The position numbers and the translations under genes were made by a program. Below, one piece after another: positions 17,354 through 26,623 of a stretch of DNA of 64,000 nt. Below the pieces are notes generated by a model. It saw only the letters and a program-made list of their open reading frames with translations. It searched no databases and was not told the origin of the DNA. Position 1 is the stretch's first letter; every line of letters begins with the position of its first letter. Source of the DNA: Nostoc sp. CHAB 5836 (lineage in GTDB: Bacteria > Cyanobacteriota > Cyanobacteriia > Cyanobacteriales > Nostocaceae); assembly GCF_020829445.1 (NCBI RefSeq), contig NZ_JAIVFV010000016.1:1-64000 (forward strand), written 5' to 3'.

Positions 17354-18764
17354 CATAACTAATTATGTGGACATGATGTGATTTTATTTTGCGAGTGTTT
17401 CCGGAAACGAAGGAAAATTTCAGTAATGTTAAGAGATAAATTCATTATTATGTAGTTGTCTGGAGAGTTAAAGGCGATCGCATATTAATTTCTGATCCAG
17501 CCATAGGCAAGGCGTAGCTTTCGCATCTAGAGTTTGAAGCTAGCTTGTTCTACACCGAGGTATTGTTGTTGAGAAAAACGCTCATCACTAACTCATGGCA
17601 ATTGGTGATTTTTACTACGATTTAGCCTAACTGCCACTGTATTTTTAATCTCAAATTTATCAATCTGCTAGATATTAATAGAGAGAGAAATTACTGCTGA
17701 ATCAACTTAGTAATATTTGGTGTTAATTCGCTTTATCTATATTACTGATTTTGAGAATTTTGTCTAAATTTAACCTGCTAGATATATTTTATTAAAATCA
17801 TTCCTTCATGGGTTGTTTTACTTCATTAACTTGATGAACATTAAAACTACCTATAATGTTATTGCCAACCAGTAATTTGATTTAAAAACTGTGCTATCTA
17901 CGATTAATAGCTGATAAACATTAAATATTGATGATCAGTTTACAGTGATGTTATTTAAAGACGCTAAAGCCGTAGCTCTTGCAAATCAAGAAATACAAGG
18001 CTAACAACTATCATTTTATAATTGAACATATTCAAAAAATATCTTCAATACTATGGCTGTGAACGTTTTTTATTCTCTATTTTTATAAGTTGTTTTACAT
18101 CATAGTTAATGGTAATATTTTTTAGTGCCTCGACAATAATAAAGGTTTTAAATTGAGATTGGGTGAGGGGTCTTACCCCTCATAAAATAGCAAAGGGGGA
18201 CAAAAGTAAAACTTGCACATTACGCAAGCAAATATCGAAATATATTCCGTAAGTTTTACTGATAAATCTGCTAACTCAGTAAATGAGATTAACGACAAAA
18301 AATAGTATAAGTACCAATGGCATTGTTAACGCTAAAAGATAAAAAATTTTATATATGAATCTGAAAAATCTAGAAATTTGCCGGAGAATGCTTAATTAGC
18401 CAGTAAGAAGAAATACAGGCGTGTGAACAAAGAAACTTTATTGAATTATGAGTTGAGAAAGTTTATGGGGATTGCCAGTTGAGTGAGCTAAGGGACTTCC
18501 AAATAAAAAAACATCCCACAACAGACGCAAAAATTATCTCTATTTCTTCTCTCTCCGTGTTCTCTGCGCCTCTGTGGTTCGTTTATTTGGATAATTTATT
18601 TCTTGAAAGTCCCAAAGACCGTTGTCGGAGGAATTCATGAATTGCTCTTACCTCAGTACCTCAACAGACTAGGAAATACTATAAGAACACAAAAACACCT
18701 CAATTGAAACATCAACAATCGCAGAAACTAAACTAGTTTACTTCATCCCAGATAACTAAACACT
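17354..18764. other. 1.4 kb without a gene, upstream of the HetP-family gene
   Basis: AT-rich, with stop codons in all frames. A short GAGGGGTCTTACCCCTC hairpin lies at 18163-18180. An inverted-repeat element (18491-18612) with ends GGGACTTCCAAATAAA and TTTATTTCTTGAAAGTCCC carries the GTGTTCTCTGCGCC tract. Nothing else is recognised. Its length and position fit a long promoter/leader region for the gene at 18765, but I could not identify an NtcA or other defined box. Confidence 0.5.
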
Positions 18765-19238
18765 ATGATGAATCAAGACATTGCCGGCATTAGTAATAAC
18801 TTAGATAAGACAGTCAAGGCTCAACAATTTGACAAAGTAGTTGAAGCTATTCTTGCTGGAAAGTATTCCTGGGCCTGTGTTTTAATGCTACGATTTGCTG
18901 GTTATAATCCTCTTCATTACATTCCATACCGCACCTACAATAGATTACTGAAAGAAAACTCCCAAGCGAACAGGACAAAACAACAGCAAAGTGAAAATCT
19001 AAAAATGCTGAAACATACTAATGATTCTAGGTCTGATAGTAATGTGTCATCAAGCTGCTTGAGCAAAATTCAAGACCTAGCTTATCTGGAAGTAGTCGGA
19101 AAGCAAAAAACAGAAATCCGTAGTGGTAGTTTAGACCAGAGATTGACACAGCAAATTAACGAACATCAATCAAGCAAATCACCATTAAAACCAGAAAAAG
19201 CTCAAGACGTTTCCTTCAAATCCTGTGGATTCAATTAA
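18765..19238 (+). CDS. HetP-family protein (heterocyst commitment)
   Basis: 157 residues. The N-terminal 70 match the HetP family: [20 protein letters not shown], then [20 protein letters not shown]. In Anabaena PCC 7120, HetP and its homologues control commitment of a cell to become a heterocyst, with HetP acting downstream of HetR and some homologues delaying commitment. The C-terminal 85 residues are polar, Ser/Gln/Lys-rich and probably disordered, as in other family members. Two ATG codons are adjacent (18765, 18768). There is no hetC next to it, so this is more likely one of the paralogues than hetP itself. A 1.4 kb gene-free stretch lies upstream. Confidence 0.85.
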   Translation: MMNQDIAGISNNLDKTVKAQQFDKVVEAILAGKYSWACVLMLRFAGYNPLHYIPYRTYNRLLKENSQANRTKQQQSENLKMLKHTNDSRSDSNVSSSCLSKIQDLAYLEVVGKQKTEIRSGSLDQRLTQQINEHQSSKSPLKPEKAQDVSFKSCGFN

Positions 19239-19917
19239 AAAGTATTTTGAATCAATAGATTCCGCCCTAAACTCCATTGAGTGTCTGAGAGCCTGCTATG
19301 CTAATTTAAAATTTATAGCATGGCAGGTTTTCTATAGCAGTCATTGATTGGATAATTTTTTACAAAAATCTGCCAAAATGGCAAAGATATACTTACGAGA
19401 TTGGTAAAATAATAACAACTACAACTTCAACTAAAATAGAGGTGATTGGCAAGCAAGTTAATCTTAAAACATAAAATCAATCATTAGTTCTGACTATGAA
19501 ATCAATCAAACTGATTACAAAAGTAATCGACATTTCATGGAGGAAATAACATCTACACCAAGACAGATAATTTAACCGTTTCTAATTGGTGGTTCTATTT
19601 TTGAGGAAGTCTGAGCTGAGGAAAGATAATTTGGGGAGGTGGATTCCCCCAATCCAAATTTTACACAGCTTTCACCGACTGCAGACGGTGCGAGTAATGC
19701 TTATAAAACTTCCTGTTTTGTGGTTGGTGTTGCTTTAGTTAAATATTGCAAACGCTTAACATCAATCCCAGGAACAGAAATAGAAAAGTTACGGTGAAAT
19801 CGTTGTCGTGGCTGGTAGAACTAATAGCTCATACGCTTCTCTTGCGACTATTGTAATCCTAGTCCTCCCAACCTGGATTATTTCTAGTTGCTAAACTTTC
19901 GATTTATATAGCAACCA
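19239..19917. other. Intergenic with possible gene debris
   Basis: No intact gene. On the minus strand, about 19825-19715 reads RFHRNFSISVPGIDVKRLQY and ends at a TAA after QEVL, which looks like the C-terminus of a lost gene of unknown family. The remainder is AT-rich. Confidence 0.3.
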
Positions 19918-19955
19918 CTGGAAGTTCAAAACTTAAACAGCTTCCAGTTTTTTTA
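19918..19955 (+). terminator. Rho-independent terminator-like hairpin
   Basis: CTGGAAG at 19918-19924 pairs with CTTCCAG at 19941-19947, followed by seven T. The hairpin faces the plus strand. It is far from the HetP-family stop (19238), so which transcript it ends is unclear. Confidence 0.5.
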
Positions 19956-19963
19956 TGTGTAAA

Positions 19964-20000
19964 TAAAAACAAGGTGGGCAATTTGCCCACCTTGTTTTTA
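19964..20000 (-). terminator. Strong bidirectional terminator downstream of rpe
   Basis: A nearly perfect palindrome, AACAAGGTGGGCAA / TTGCCCACCTTGTT, with A-rich and T-rich flanks on both sides. It lies about 20 bases beyond the rpe stop codon and would end rpe transcription; it would also stop transcripts coming from the plus strand. Confidence 0.9.
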
Positions 20001-20022
20001 TAGAGAATATTTAATCCAAAAA

Positions 20023-20730
20023 TTAAACCTTGGCTAATTCTGGGGTAGGGCGCTTGCTGTTGCGAATTGCTGTAATAGCCTCACCATAATCCTTAGCATT
20101 AAATACAGCTGAACCGGCGACGATCGCATTAGCTCCAGCTTCCAAAACTTGCCAGGTATTATTTGCCTTCAGTCCCCCATCCACCTCAATCCAAGGGTCA
20201 AGACCGCGTTCATCACACATTTGACGCAACTTGCGGATTTTTGGTAATACACCGGGGATAAAGCTTTGACCACCAAAACCAGGGTTGACGCTCATGATTA
20301 GTACTAAATCGCACAAGTCTAGAACGTGTTCAATTAGCTCTAGAGGGCTACCAGGATTAAGTACAACACCAGCTTTCTTACCAAGCTCTTTAATTTGTCC
20401 CAAGGTGCGGTGCAGGTGTGGGGAAGCATTATGTTCGCAGTGTACGGAGATAATATCTGCACCCGCCTTCGCAAATCCTTCTACATACTTTTCTGGCTCC
20501 ACAATCATCAAGTGGACATCCAGTGGCTTGGTTGTAACTGGACGAATCGCCTCCACAATCAGAGGGCCTATCGTAATATTAGGTACAAAACGACCGTCCA
20601 TGACATCAACATGAATCCAATCCGCTCCAGCTGCGTCCACGGCGCGAATTTCGTCACCTAGACGACTAAAATCGGCTGATAGGATAGATGGAGAAATGAC
20701 AATGGGCTTTTGAGATAGGTTTTGGGTCAT
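20023..20730 (-). CDS. rpe: Ribulose-phosphate 3-epimerase
   Basis: 235 residues. It interconverts ribulose 5-phosphate and xylulose 5-phosphate in the Calvin-Benson and pentose phosphate pathways, in the cytosol. A TIM barrel with the family marks: [33 protein letters not shown] (metal-binding His and Asp), [21 protein letters not shown] and the phosphate-binding end EVDGGLK plus [11 protein letters not shown]. The frame is open to 20787, but the family begins near the MTQNLSQKP start, so ATG 20730 is chosen. It is followed by the strong terminator at 19964-20000. Confidence 0.95.
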   Translation of the reverse strand: MTQNLSQKPIVISPSILSADFSRLGDEIRAVDAAGADWIHVDVMDGRFVPNITIGPLIVEAIRPVTTKPLDVHLMIVEPEKYVEGFAKAGADIISVHCEHNASPHLHRTLGQIKELGKKAGVVLNPGSPLELIEHVLDLCDLVLIMSVNPGFGGQSFIPGVLPKIRKLRQMCDERGLDPWIEVDGGLKANNTWQVLEAGANAIVAGSAVFNAKDYGEAITAIRNSKRPTPELAKV

Positions 20731-20900
20731 GGCTAGTGGGTTTTTAAGCGTCCTCGTCTGTAAGTATTGTAACAAAACATTGAGCAAGACTCATAATTTT
20801 TGGATTTTAGATTTTGCCCAAACACAGATTTGAGATTTTTGCTTCAATCCCAAATCCCAAATTCCAAATCTAAAATTGAATGACAAATGACAAATGACAA

Positions 20901-22496
20901 ATGACTAAAAAACTAACTTGGATAATTTGGGGATTAAGTGCTTCTTGTCTAAGTGCGCCGGTAATTGCTTCAGCTTTAGAATCTGGACTGGGAACTAACG
21001 GCATTGATGCTCTGAAGCTACACCAACCTCCTTATAATTTAATCGGTCGTAAGATTGCTATTGGTCAGGTGGAAATTGGCCGACCGGGAATGTTTGGGTG
21101 GGATAAGGCGGTGTCTAAAAATCGTGCCATATCTTTGGCAGCAGTGTTCTTACGGAATGGCCCAGCTAAGTCTAATAGCGGTGTTGACCCTCACGCCTAC
21201 AATGTGGCTGGTGTAATGGTGAGTCAAGATAAAGCTTTGCCAGGGGTTGCTCCCGGAGCGCGACTGTATTCATCGGCGGTGGGTTCCACTAAAAACATGG
21301 GTCAGCCAGAAGAGTGCTTATCGGCACAACACATAGCACTACAAAATGGTGGCGATGTCCGTGCCATTAACTTTAGCTTTGGTGAACCATTGAGCCGCGA
21401 TCCTAGACCGGAGGCTATTTTAGACGGCAACGCTTTACTAACTTTATGTGTTGACTGGTCTAGTCGCGTTCATGATGTTTTGTATGCGATCGCAGGCAAC
21501 CAGGGTAAGGGCGGTATTCCCATTCCTACAGATAATTTTAACGGAGTTAACGTCGCTTTTTCATCCCGCCGAGGGGGAGTTTTTAACAAAGTAGACGTGG
21601 CTAATCTGGCGGGTGTTAACCAAGGTGTGAGTGGAAGACTAGCTGGAAGGGAATTTGATCTGGATGGGCGTCGCGCTATCAGTTTAGTTGCTCCTGGGAA
21701 TAACATTACTTTGCTCAATCCAGATGGCAAATTGAACAAGGTTACAGGTACGAGTTTTGCAGCGCCTCAAGTTACAGCTACTGTTGCTGTGTTGCAAGAA
21801 CTTGCTGACCGACAAATGCGAACAAAACAACCCCACTGGAGTATCGATGCTCGGCGTCATCAAGTAATGAAAGCTGTATTGCTGAATTCAGCAGACAAAA
21901 TCCTAGATAGCGGCGATGGCTTACGGTTGGGAATGACCCGGACGCTAATTGATAAACAAAATCAAAACTGGTTAGATTCTGATGCTTATAAAGATCCAAA
22001 GATTCCCTTGGATGCTCAAATGGGAGCGGGACATTTGAACGCATTTCGCTCTTATCAGCAATTTATTGCTGGTCAATGGCAGCCATCAGCTGCGGTACCG
22101 GCTATTGGTTGGGATTATGGCACAGTTGATGTTGGAGCATCTGTTGACTATATTTTAGCAAAACCGTTAAAGCAGGGAAGTTTTGTTGCTCTCACCCTGA
22201 GTTGGAATCGATTGGTGGAACTCAACGATAAAAATAAAAACCAGCAATATGACGTGGGCGAAAATTTTCGCGATCGCGGCTTAAATAATCTCGACCTCTA
22301 CTTGGTAAAAGCTGATGCTCAAAGTTCAGATGCTAGCGCTGTTTGCTCCTCAATCAGCCAAATCGACAGTGTAGAACATATTTTCTGCCCTGTTGCTGCC
22401 AGTGGCAATTACAAAATTCGCGTCCAGTTTCGTCAAAAACTCAATGAAGCGACTCAGCCTTATAGTTTAGCTTGGTGGAGTGTACCTATCAATTGA
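20901..22496 (+). CDS. Subtilase-like (S8 family) exported protein
   Basis: 531 residues. A signal peptide (1-25, ending IASA) points to export. The S8 pattern is diverged but readable: GQVEIG where the catalytic Asp motif is expected (Glu58 in place of Asp), HAYNVAGVM as the His motif (His98), INFSFG, AIAGNQGKG as the oxyanion Asn motif (Asn200), and GTSFAAPQVTA with Ser285. The C-terminal 150 residues look like a beta-rich pre-peptidase-type domain. With Asp replaced by Glu the activity is uncertain; it may be normal for this subfamily. ATG 20901 follows a run of CAAATGA heptamers. The next gene encodes a serpin, so inhibitor and protease-like protein are neighbours. Confidence 0.8.
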   Translation: MTKKLTWIIWGLSASCLSAPVIASALESGLGTNGIDALKLHQPPYNLIGRKIAIGQVEIGRPGMFGWDKAVSKNRAISLAAVFLRNGPAKSNSGVDPHAYNVAGVMVSQDKALPGVAPGARLYSSAVGSTKNMGQPEECLSAQHIALQNGGDVRAINFSFGEPLSRDPRPEAILDGNALLTLCVDWSSRVHDVLYAIAGNQGKGGIPIPTDNFNGVNVAFSSRRGGVFNKVDVANLAGVNQGVSGRLAGREFDLDGRRAISLVAPGNNITLLNPDGKLNKVTGTSFAAPQVTATVAVLQELADRQMRTKQPHWSIDARRHQVMKAVLLNSADKILDSGDGLRLGMTRTLIDKQNQNWLDSDAYKDPKIPLDAQMGAGHLNAFRSYQQFIAGQWQPSAAVPAIGWDYGTVDVGASVDYILAKPLKQGSFVALTLSWNRLVELNDKNKNQQYDVGENFRDRGLNNLDLYLVKADAQSSDASAVCSSISQIDSVEHIFCPVAASGNYKIRVQFRQKLNEATQPYSLAWWSVPIN

Positions 22497-22539
22497 AAGA
22501 GGGTAGCACAGATGTGTATCTCCAGAAAACTTCTATATT

Positions 22540-22612
22540 AGACATAGGAGTCAAAAATAATGTAGAGACGTAGCACTGCTACGTCTCTACAAGGGTTCTG
22601 GGTAACGCATAT
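22540..22612. repeat. GTAGAGACGTAGCA hairpin repeat, copy 1
   Basis: The perfect palindrome GTAGAGACGTAGCA / TGCTACGTCTCTAC (22562-22590) sits in a longer conserved unit: AGACATAGGAGT before it, AAGGGTTCTGGGTAACGCA after it. Same family as 36580-36650 and, inverted, 57744-57820; the core alone recurs with changes at 30379-30408. Confidence 0.8.
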
Positions 22613-23094
22613 TTCGTCCTTTGCGTCCTTCTCCCAGGGGGAGACGCACTCGCGTTTGCGGTTCGTTTTTTCATGATTTTGCGTAACTCCTGGGCCAGTA
22701 GGATTCAAAGCCTCTCTTCCAAAACAGAGTGTATTCCATACATAGATAGAGGCGTAGCGGCTTCCCGCAGGGGTACGAGCGATCGCGATATTTTATCTAT
22801 AAAAATCCAACAGAAGTGGTTATTTTGTGATTACGTAGTCTACAATACCCTCATACATAAATCAGAAAATTCTTAAAAACCAAAATTTTCCAGAAATCTT
22901 CTGTATTGCCCCCTTAATTAGGAATTAGCAAGTCTCACAAGTTGTGTTTAATTCCTCTGAGCGACTAATTTGCTGTTACAAAAACTGTAACAGTCCATTT
23001 TTCTATTGGAGCAAATGCAATAGTTAATCATTGACACAGTATCTGGGTCAACCCTAAGCACAGATCGGGAATCTTTGCCAAGTGAGGTGGTATA
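22613..23094. other. Intergenic, no gene recognised
   Basis: A mix of small repeats (GATTCAAAGCCTCTCTTC also occurs at 4613) and AT-rich sequence. It should contain the serpin promoter, but no convincing box can be named. Confidence 0.4.
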
Positions 23095-24426
23095 ATGAAT
23101 CGACATAAATTGAGTGATGCGAAAGAAAATTTCCTGCAAAGACGTTATGGTGTGAGTCTAGGCAGACGTTATGCTCTGGCAGCTGCAAGTGTTGTTCTAT
23201 TCAGTGTATTAGGGTGTTCTCAAGTCGATAGTAATAAAAGCGCCCTTGCCCAATCTAGTTTACCTCAGCCAGAAACTCCATTGCAAAAAAAAACACTCAA
23301 GATTGATGCAAAAATCGTTGAGTCTAGCAATAAGTTTGGCTTCAAACTCTTTTCAGAAGTTCTGAAAAATGATCGGGGTGAGAATAATATTTTTATCTCA
23401 CCTTCGAGTGTGGCGATCGCTCTAGCTATGACCTACAACGGCGCTAGCGGCTCGACTCAACAAGCAATGGCAAAAACCCTAGAATTACAGGGGATAAATC
23501 TACCAGAAATCAACTCTTCTTACGCGGCGACATTAAAGCAGCTTTTAGATAATTCTGATCGGAAAGTGCAACTGAATATTGCTAACTCACTTTGGGCAAA
23601 TCGAGATGTTAGCTTTGAGCCAGACTTCCTCCAGAGAATACAGTATTTCTATAAAGCCAAGGTTAGCAACTTAAACTTTCAAGATGCCGCCGCACCTAGT
23701 ATTATCAATAACTGGGTCAAAGAAAATACTAGCGGCAAAATCAATAAAATAGTTGAAAAAATTGAACCAAATCAAGTGTTGTTTCTGATTAATGCCATAT
23801 ATTTTAAGGGAAAATGGAGTAACGAATTTGACAAAAATCAAACCGCTCCATACCCCTTTTACATCACATCTGGCAGGCAAAAACAGCACCCGATGATGTC
23901 ACAAAATGGTGACTATAGATACTATGAAAGTAACCAATTTCAGGCAGTTAGTTTACCTTACGGCAAAGATGGTAAATTCAGTTTTTATATATTCCTGCCC
24001 AAACAGAACTCTAACCTCAATGCCTTCTATCAAAATTTGAGTATTAAGAACTGGGAAAAATGGATGACTCAGTTCAACAAACAAAAAGGGTTTATTCGTT
24101 TACCCCGCTTTAAAACAGAGTATGACATTACACTCAACGACGCCTTAAAAACTTTAGGGATGGAGGAGGCTTTCAGCAACAAAGCCAATTTTTCACGCAT
24201 GGGTAAAAATTTTGCCATTAGCGAAGTTAAGCATAAAACTTTTGTCGAAGTGAACGAAGAAGGCACTGAAGCGGCTGCGGCTACTTCAGTGGGAATAGTA
24301 ACAACATCTTTGAGACAGGAACCAGAACCATTCCGAATGATTGTTGACCGTCCTTTCTTCTTTGCTATTAGGGATAATCAGACGGGAAACGTTTTGTTTA
24401 TGGGTTCCATCATTGACCCACAGTAA
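23095..24426 (+). CDS. Serpin (serine protease inhibitor), lipoprotein
   Basis: 443 residues. N-terminal LFSVLGC gives a lipobox with Cys41, so it is probably lipid-anchored; RRYALAAA before it could also be read as a weak Tat-type signal. The serpin fold fills residues 70-443: IFISPSSVAIALAMTYNGA, LINAIYFKGKW, HPMMSQ, ISEVKHKTFVEVNEEGTEA and DRPFFFAIRD near the end. The reactive loop begins at Glu388 (hinge EEGTEAAAAT), with small hinge residues as in inhibitory serpins. Counting as in alpha-1-antitrypsin puts P1-P1' at Thr404-Ser405, which is an inference. It lies next to a subtilase-like gene. Confidence 0.95.
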   Translation: MNRHKLSDAKENFLQRRYGVSLGRRYALAAASVVLFSVLGCSQVDSNKSALAQSSLPQPETPLQKKTLKIDAKIVESSNKFGFKLFSEVLKNDRGENNIFISPSSVAIALAMTYNGASGSTQQAMAKTLELQGINLPEINSSYAATLKQLLDNSDRKVQLNIANSLWANRDVSFEPDFLQRIQYFYKAKVSNLNFQDAAAPSIINNWVKENTSGKINKIVEKIEPNQVLFLINAIYFKGKWSNEFDKNQTAPYPFYITSGRQKQHPMMSQNGDYRYYESNQFQAVSLPYGKDGKFSFYIFLPKQNSNLNAFYQNLSIKNWEKWMTQFNKQKGFIRLPRFKTEYDITLNDALKTLGMEEAFSNKANFSRMGKNFAISEVKHKTFVEVNEEGTEAAAATSVGIVTTSLRQEPEPFRMIVDRPFFFAIRDNQTGNVLFMGSIIDPQ

Positions 24427-24462
24427 AAAACTCCAAATTTTTTGATTTTGAATTTTGAACTC

Positions 24463-24543
24463 TAGTAAGTACGTTGGTGCGAAAAAGCTCAAATATGTTA
24501 CGAAACGTAAATAAGCTTAAAACCCTTACAAATGACAAATGAC
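24463..24543. repeat. MITE family 1, copy E (left part only)
   Basis: AAGTACGTTGGTGCGAAAAA, the TTACGAAACGTAAAT block and two AAATGAC units are present; the CCAGTTAGC right half is missing. It lies between the converging serpin and permease genes. Confidence 0.75.
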
Positions 24544-24566
24544 ATTACGAATTACGCAAAGCGGTA

Positions 24567-25742
24567 CTAGGGTAATGTTGCTTCTGAAATACTCAATGTG
24601 TTGTTGGCATCAGATTTTGGGGACTCGTTTACTGCAACGGGTGCAGTTGTCTCCTCAGTTGTGCTGTCGTTTGTCTCGCTGCTTAGGCTCCCTGGACGCA
24701 AGGCGCTTAAAGCCGTCTTAATCACAACAGCAGTAGGTACTGCCACAATTACACCTAACAGCCCGCCAATTCTTGCCCCCGTCAACACCGAAATTAAAAT
24801 CCAAACTGGATTTAAACCCGTAAAGCTGCCTAAAATTCGCGGTGCAATTAAGTTTTCGAGAATTTGCTGGACAATTACTGCTGCGATCAAGACTCTCACA
24901 CCCATTGAGAAATCCTGCAACGCTACCAATAGTGTAGTTAGGGTGATGCCCACAGAACCGCCAAAGGGGACGAGAGCCATGAGGCCAATAGTTAAGCCGA
25001 ATAGCAGCCCAAATGGTACTTTCAGCCACAAAAAGGTAGGAATCAGGGCTGAGGCCATACAGGTAGATAAAATCAACTGGGTGATAAAGAAATTTTGGAA
25101 GCTGAGGCGGACTGTTTTGGAGAAAGGATCGCGAAATTTATCAGGTAGCCATTCCACTAAACTTTCCCAGAGTTCACCCCCATGCTGTAAAAGATAGAAA
25201 GTCAAAACCATCGTCAACAAAATATCTAGCAGACTAGTGACTGTGAGTACAGCCAGATTTAAAACTTGTCCAGCGATCGCTTGCAATTGTCCTTTAACGC
25301 GATCGTTGATTTGCACTACCAGAGCATCGAGGTTAATCGGTAAGCCAAAAATCTCAGCTTTTTCGTTTAATATCATTAACTGAGAGCGTCCAGAGTCGAT
25401 TAACTCCGGCAAACGAGCCACCAGTTGTTGAGCTTGGGTAAGGGCCAGGGGAAAAAGTGTAACACCCAACGCCAATAAAATCGATAAAGCTAAGAGAAAT
25501 ACTAAGATAGCGACTTGCTCGCGTTTAGCACCATGATGCTCCATCCAACTCACGGGGTAGTTGAGCAGAAATGCTAGCACTGAGGCTCCGACTAAAATGA
25601 CTATGAGAGAATGGAAATAATTAAAAAATACCGAAAGTGCCCAACCATTTAGAACTAGCAACGGCACGAATAGAGCGATCGCCCCGATTCGCACTATTGG
25701 AGTGAATGTTTGCCACCAGTCGAGTAGCTTGCGTGTCTGCAT
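24567..25742 (-). CDS. AI-2E family transporter (UPF0118 permease)
   Basis: 391 residues with about eight membrane helices in the usual pattern: helices near 15-55, 70-95 (LVFLLALSILLALGVTLF), 160-185, and a cluster from 215 to 330. The GFLLGLTIG-like region (FGLLFGLTIGLMALVPFGGS) and PRILGSFTGLNPVWILISVL are family landmarks. Members export small molecules or act as Na+/H+ antiporters; the name from autoinducer-2 export should not be taken as the substrate here. The C-terminal 45 residues are polar and Thr/Ser/Glu-rich. ATG 25742. Confidence 0.9.
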   Translation of the reverse strand: MQTRKLLDWWQTFTPIVRIGAIALFVPLLVLNGWALSVFFNYFHSLIVILVGASVLAFLLNYPVSWMEHHGAKREQVAILVFLLALSILLALGVTLFPLALTQAQQLVARLPELIDSGRSQLMILNEKAEIFGLPINLDALVVQINDRVKGQLQAIAGQVLNLAVLTVTSLLDILLTMVLTFYLLQHGGELWESLVEWLPDKFRDPFSKTVRLSFQNFFITQLILSTCMASALIPTFLWLKVPFGLLFGLTIGLMALVPFGGSVGITLTTLLVALQDFSMGVRVLIAAVIVQQILENLIAPRILGSFTGLNPVWILISVLTGARIGGLLGVIVAVPTAVVIKTALSALRPGSLSSETNDSTTEETTAPVAVNESPKSDANNTLSISEATLP

Positions 25743-25752
25743 TTTGAGCTGA

Positions 25753-26349
25753 TTGCGGAATAGAACTAAGTTAAATCTTTCTTTACAGTTTATTATCTCT
25801 AACTATATGAGTCTTATTCATCCTTCTAGTTCAGGAGTTAGACTAGCCCCTATGGAGAATTTGGAATCGATTGAGAATGGGGAGTGGGGAGTGGGGAGTG
25901 GGGAGTGGGGAGATGAGGGAGATGGGGGAGATGAGGGAGATGAGGGAGATGGGGGAGAACAAGGGGATAAAGAAAGTGTTTTTCTAATGCCCGATGTTCA
26001 ATGCCCAATGCCCAAAACACAGTTGCTTTTATATTTAGTTCCGATTATCGGTTTTTTTCCGTCCTTGTGGACTCTCTATGGGGGCCAGGGTAGTCGGGAA
26101 CAACTTGCTGTTAGTCGTCTGTCTATTACTTTGGCACTTACTTGGCTGTTGGGATATCTTTTATTCGCTACCGGAGCAGCAACTTCAGATTTTTTTCCAC
26201 TACGTCTATTTATCCTGAATAGCTTTCTCACATCGGGTTACTTTTTAGTGAGTGTCTGGTTGATTTTGCGCCTAATGCAGGGCAAATCTGGGCGTTTACC
26301 AGGGTTTAGTAATTTAGCAGAACGAGTGCTTGGTAAGTATTTATCTTAG
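25753..26349 (+). CDS. Small cyanobacterial membrane protein with a repeat inserted in frame
   Basis: 198 residues in the longest frame. From about residue 88 it is a plain membrane protein: LLLYLVPIIGFFPSLWTLYG, then AVSRLSITLALTWLLGYLLF and a last helix near 155-175. Residues 42-72 (GEWGVGSGEWG and then Asp/Gly/Glu repeats) are coded by a GGGGAGTGGGGAGT / GATGAGGGA repeat tract (25878-25963) of the type found intergenically at 6902. That part is probably an insertion into the hydrophilic N-terminus. The start is uncertain: ATG 25753, 25807 and 25852 are all in frame. I do not know a function. Divergent from the permease gene, 10 bases away. Confidence 0.65.
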   Translation: MRNRTKLNLSLQFIISNYMSLIHPSSSGVRLAPMENLESIENGEWGVGSGEWGDEGDGGDEGDEGDGGEQGDKESVFLMPDVQCPMPKTQLLLYLVPIIGFFPSLWTLYGGQGSREQLAVSRLSITLALTWLLGYLLFATGAATSDFFPLRLFILNSFLTSGYFLVSVWLILRLMQGKSGRLPGFSNLAERVLGKYLS

Positions 26350-26623
26350 TTTTTTCGGGGGAGAATTTCCCCGTATTTTTACTTATTTTGGAGAAAATTA
26401 CGGTTTATTTATCTATATATCTAGTCAAATCCAGTTTATTATTGCCATACTTCAGTAAAACATCTCTAGATTGGCCCAAAAGAAGAAAAAATGCTGCTAT
26501 AAGTGTTGTGGTTGACACTACATTAAAAATGTTAGCACTGATAATTAAGAGTTAGCTATTATGGGTTGATTTGTTTGGATGTTTTTAGTCTGCAAATTTA
26601 CCGAATTTGATTAGTGAGTAAGT

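Noticed and set aside
18620-18764. NtcA-type site GTA-N8-TAC ahead of the HetP-family gene
   Set aside because: The best match (GTA-N8-GAC near 18656) has a mismatch and the wrong distance to any -10 box.
24567-25742. AI-2 quorum-sensing exporter
   Set aside because: Family name only. There is no luxS or lsr gene in the window, and related permeases have other substrates.
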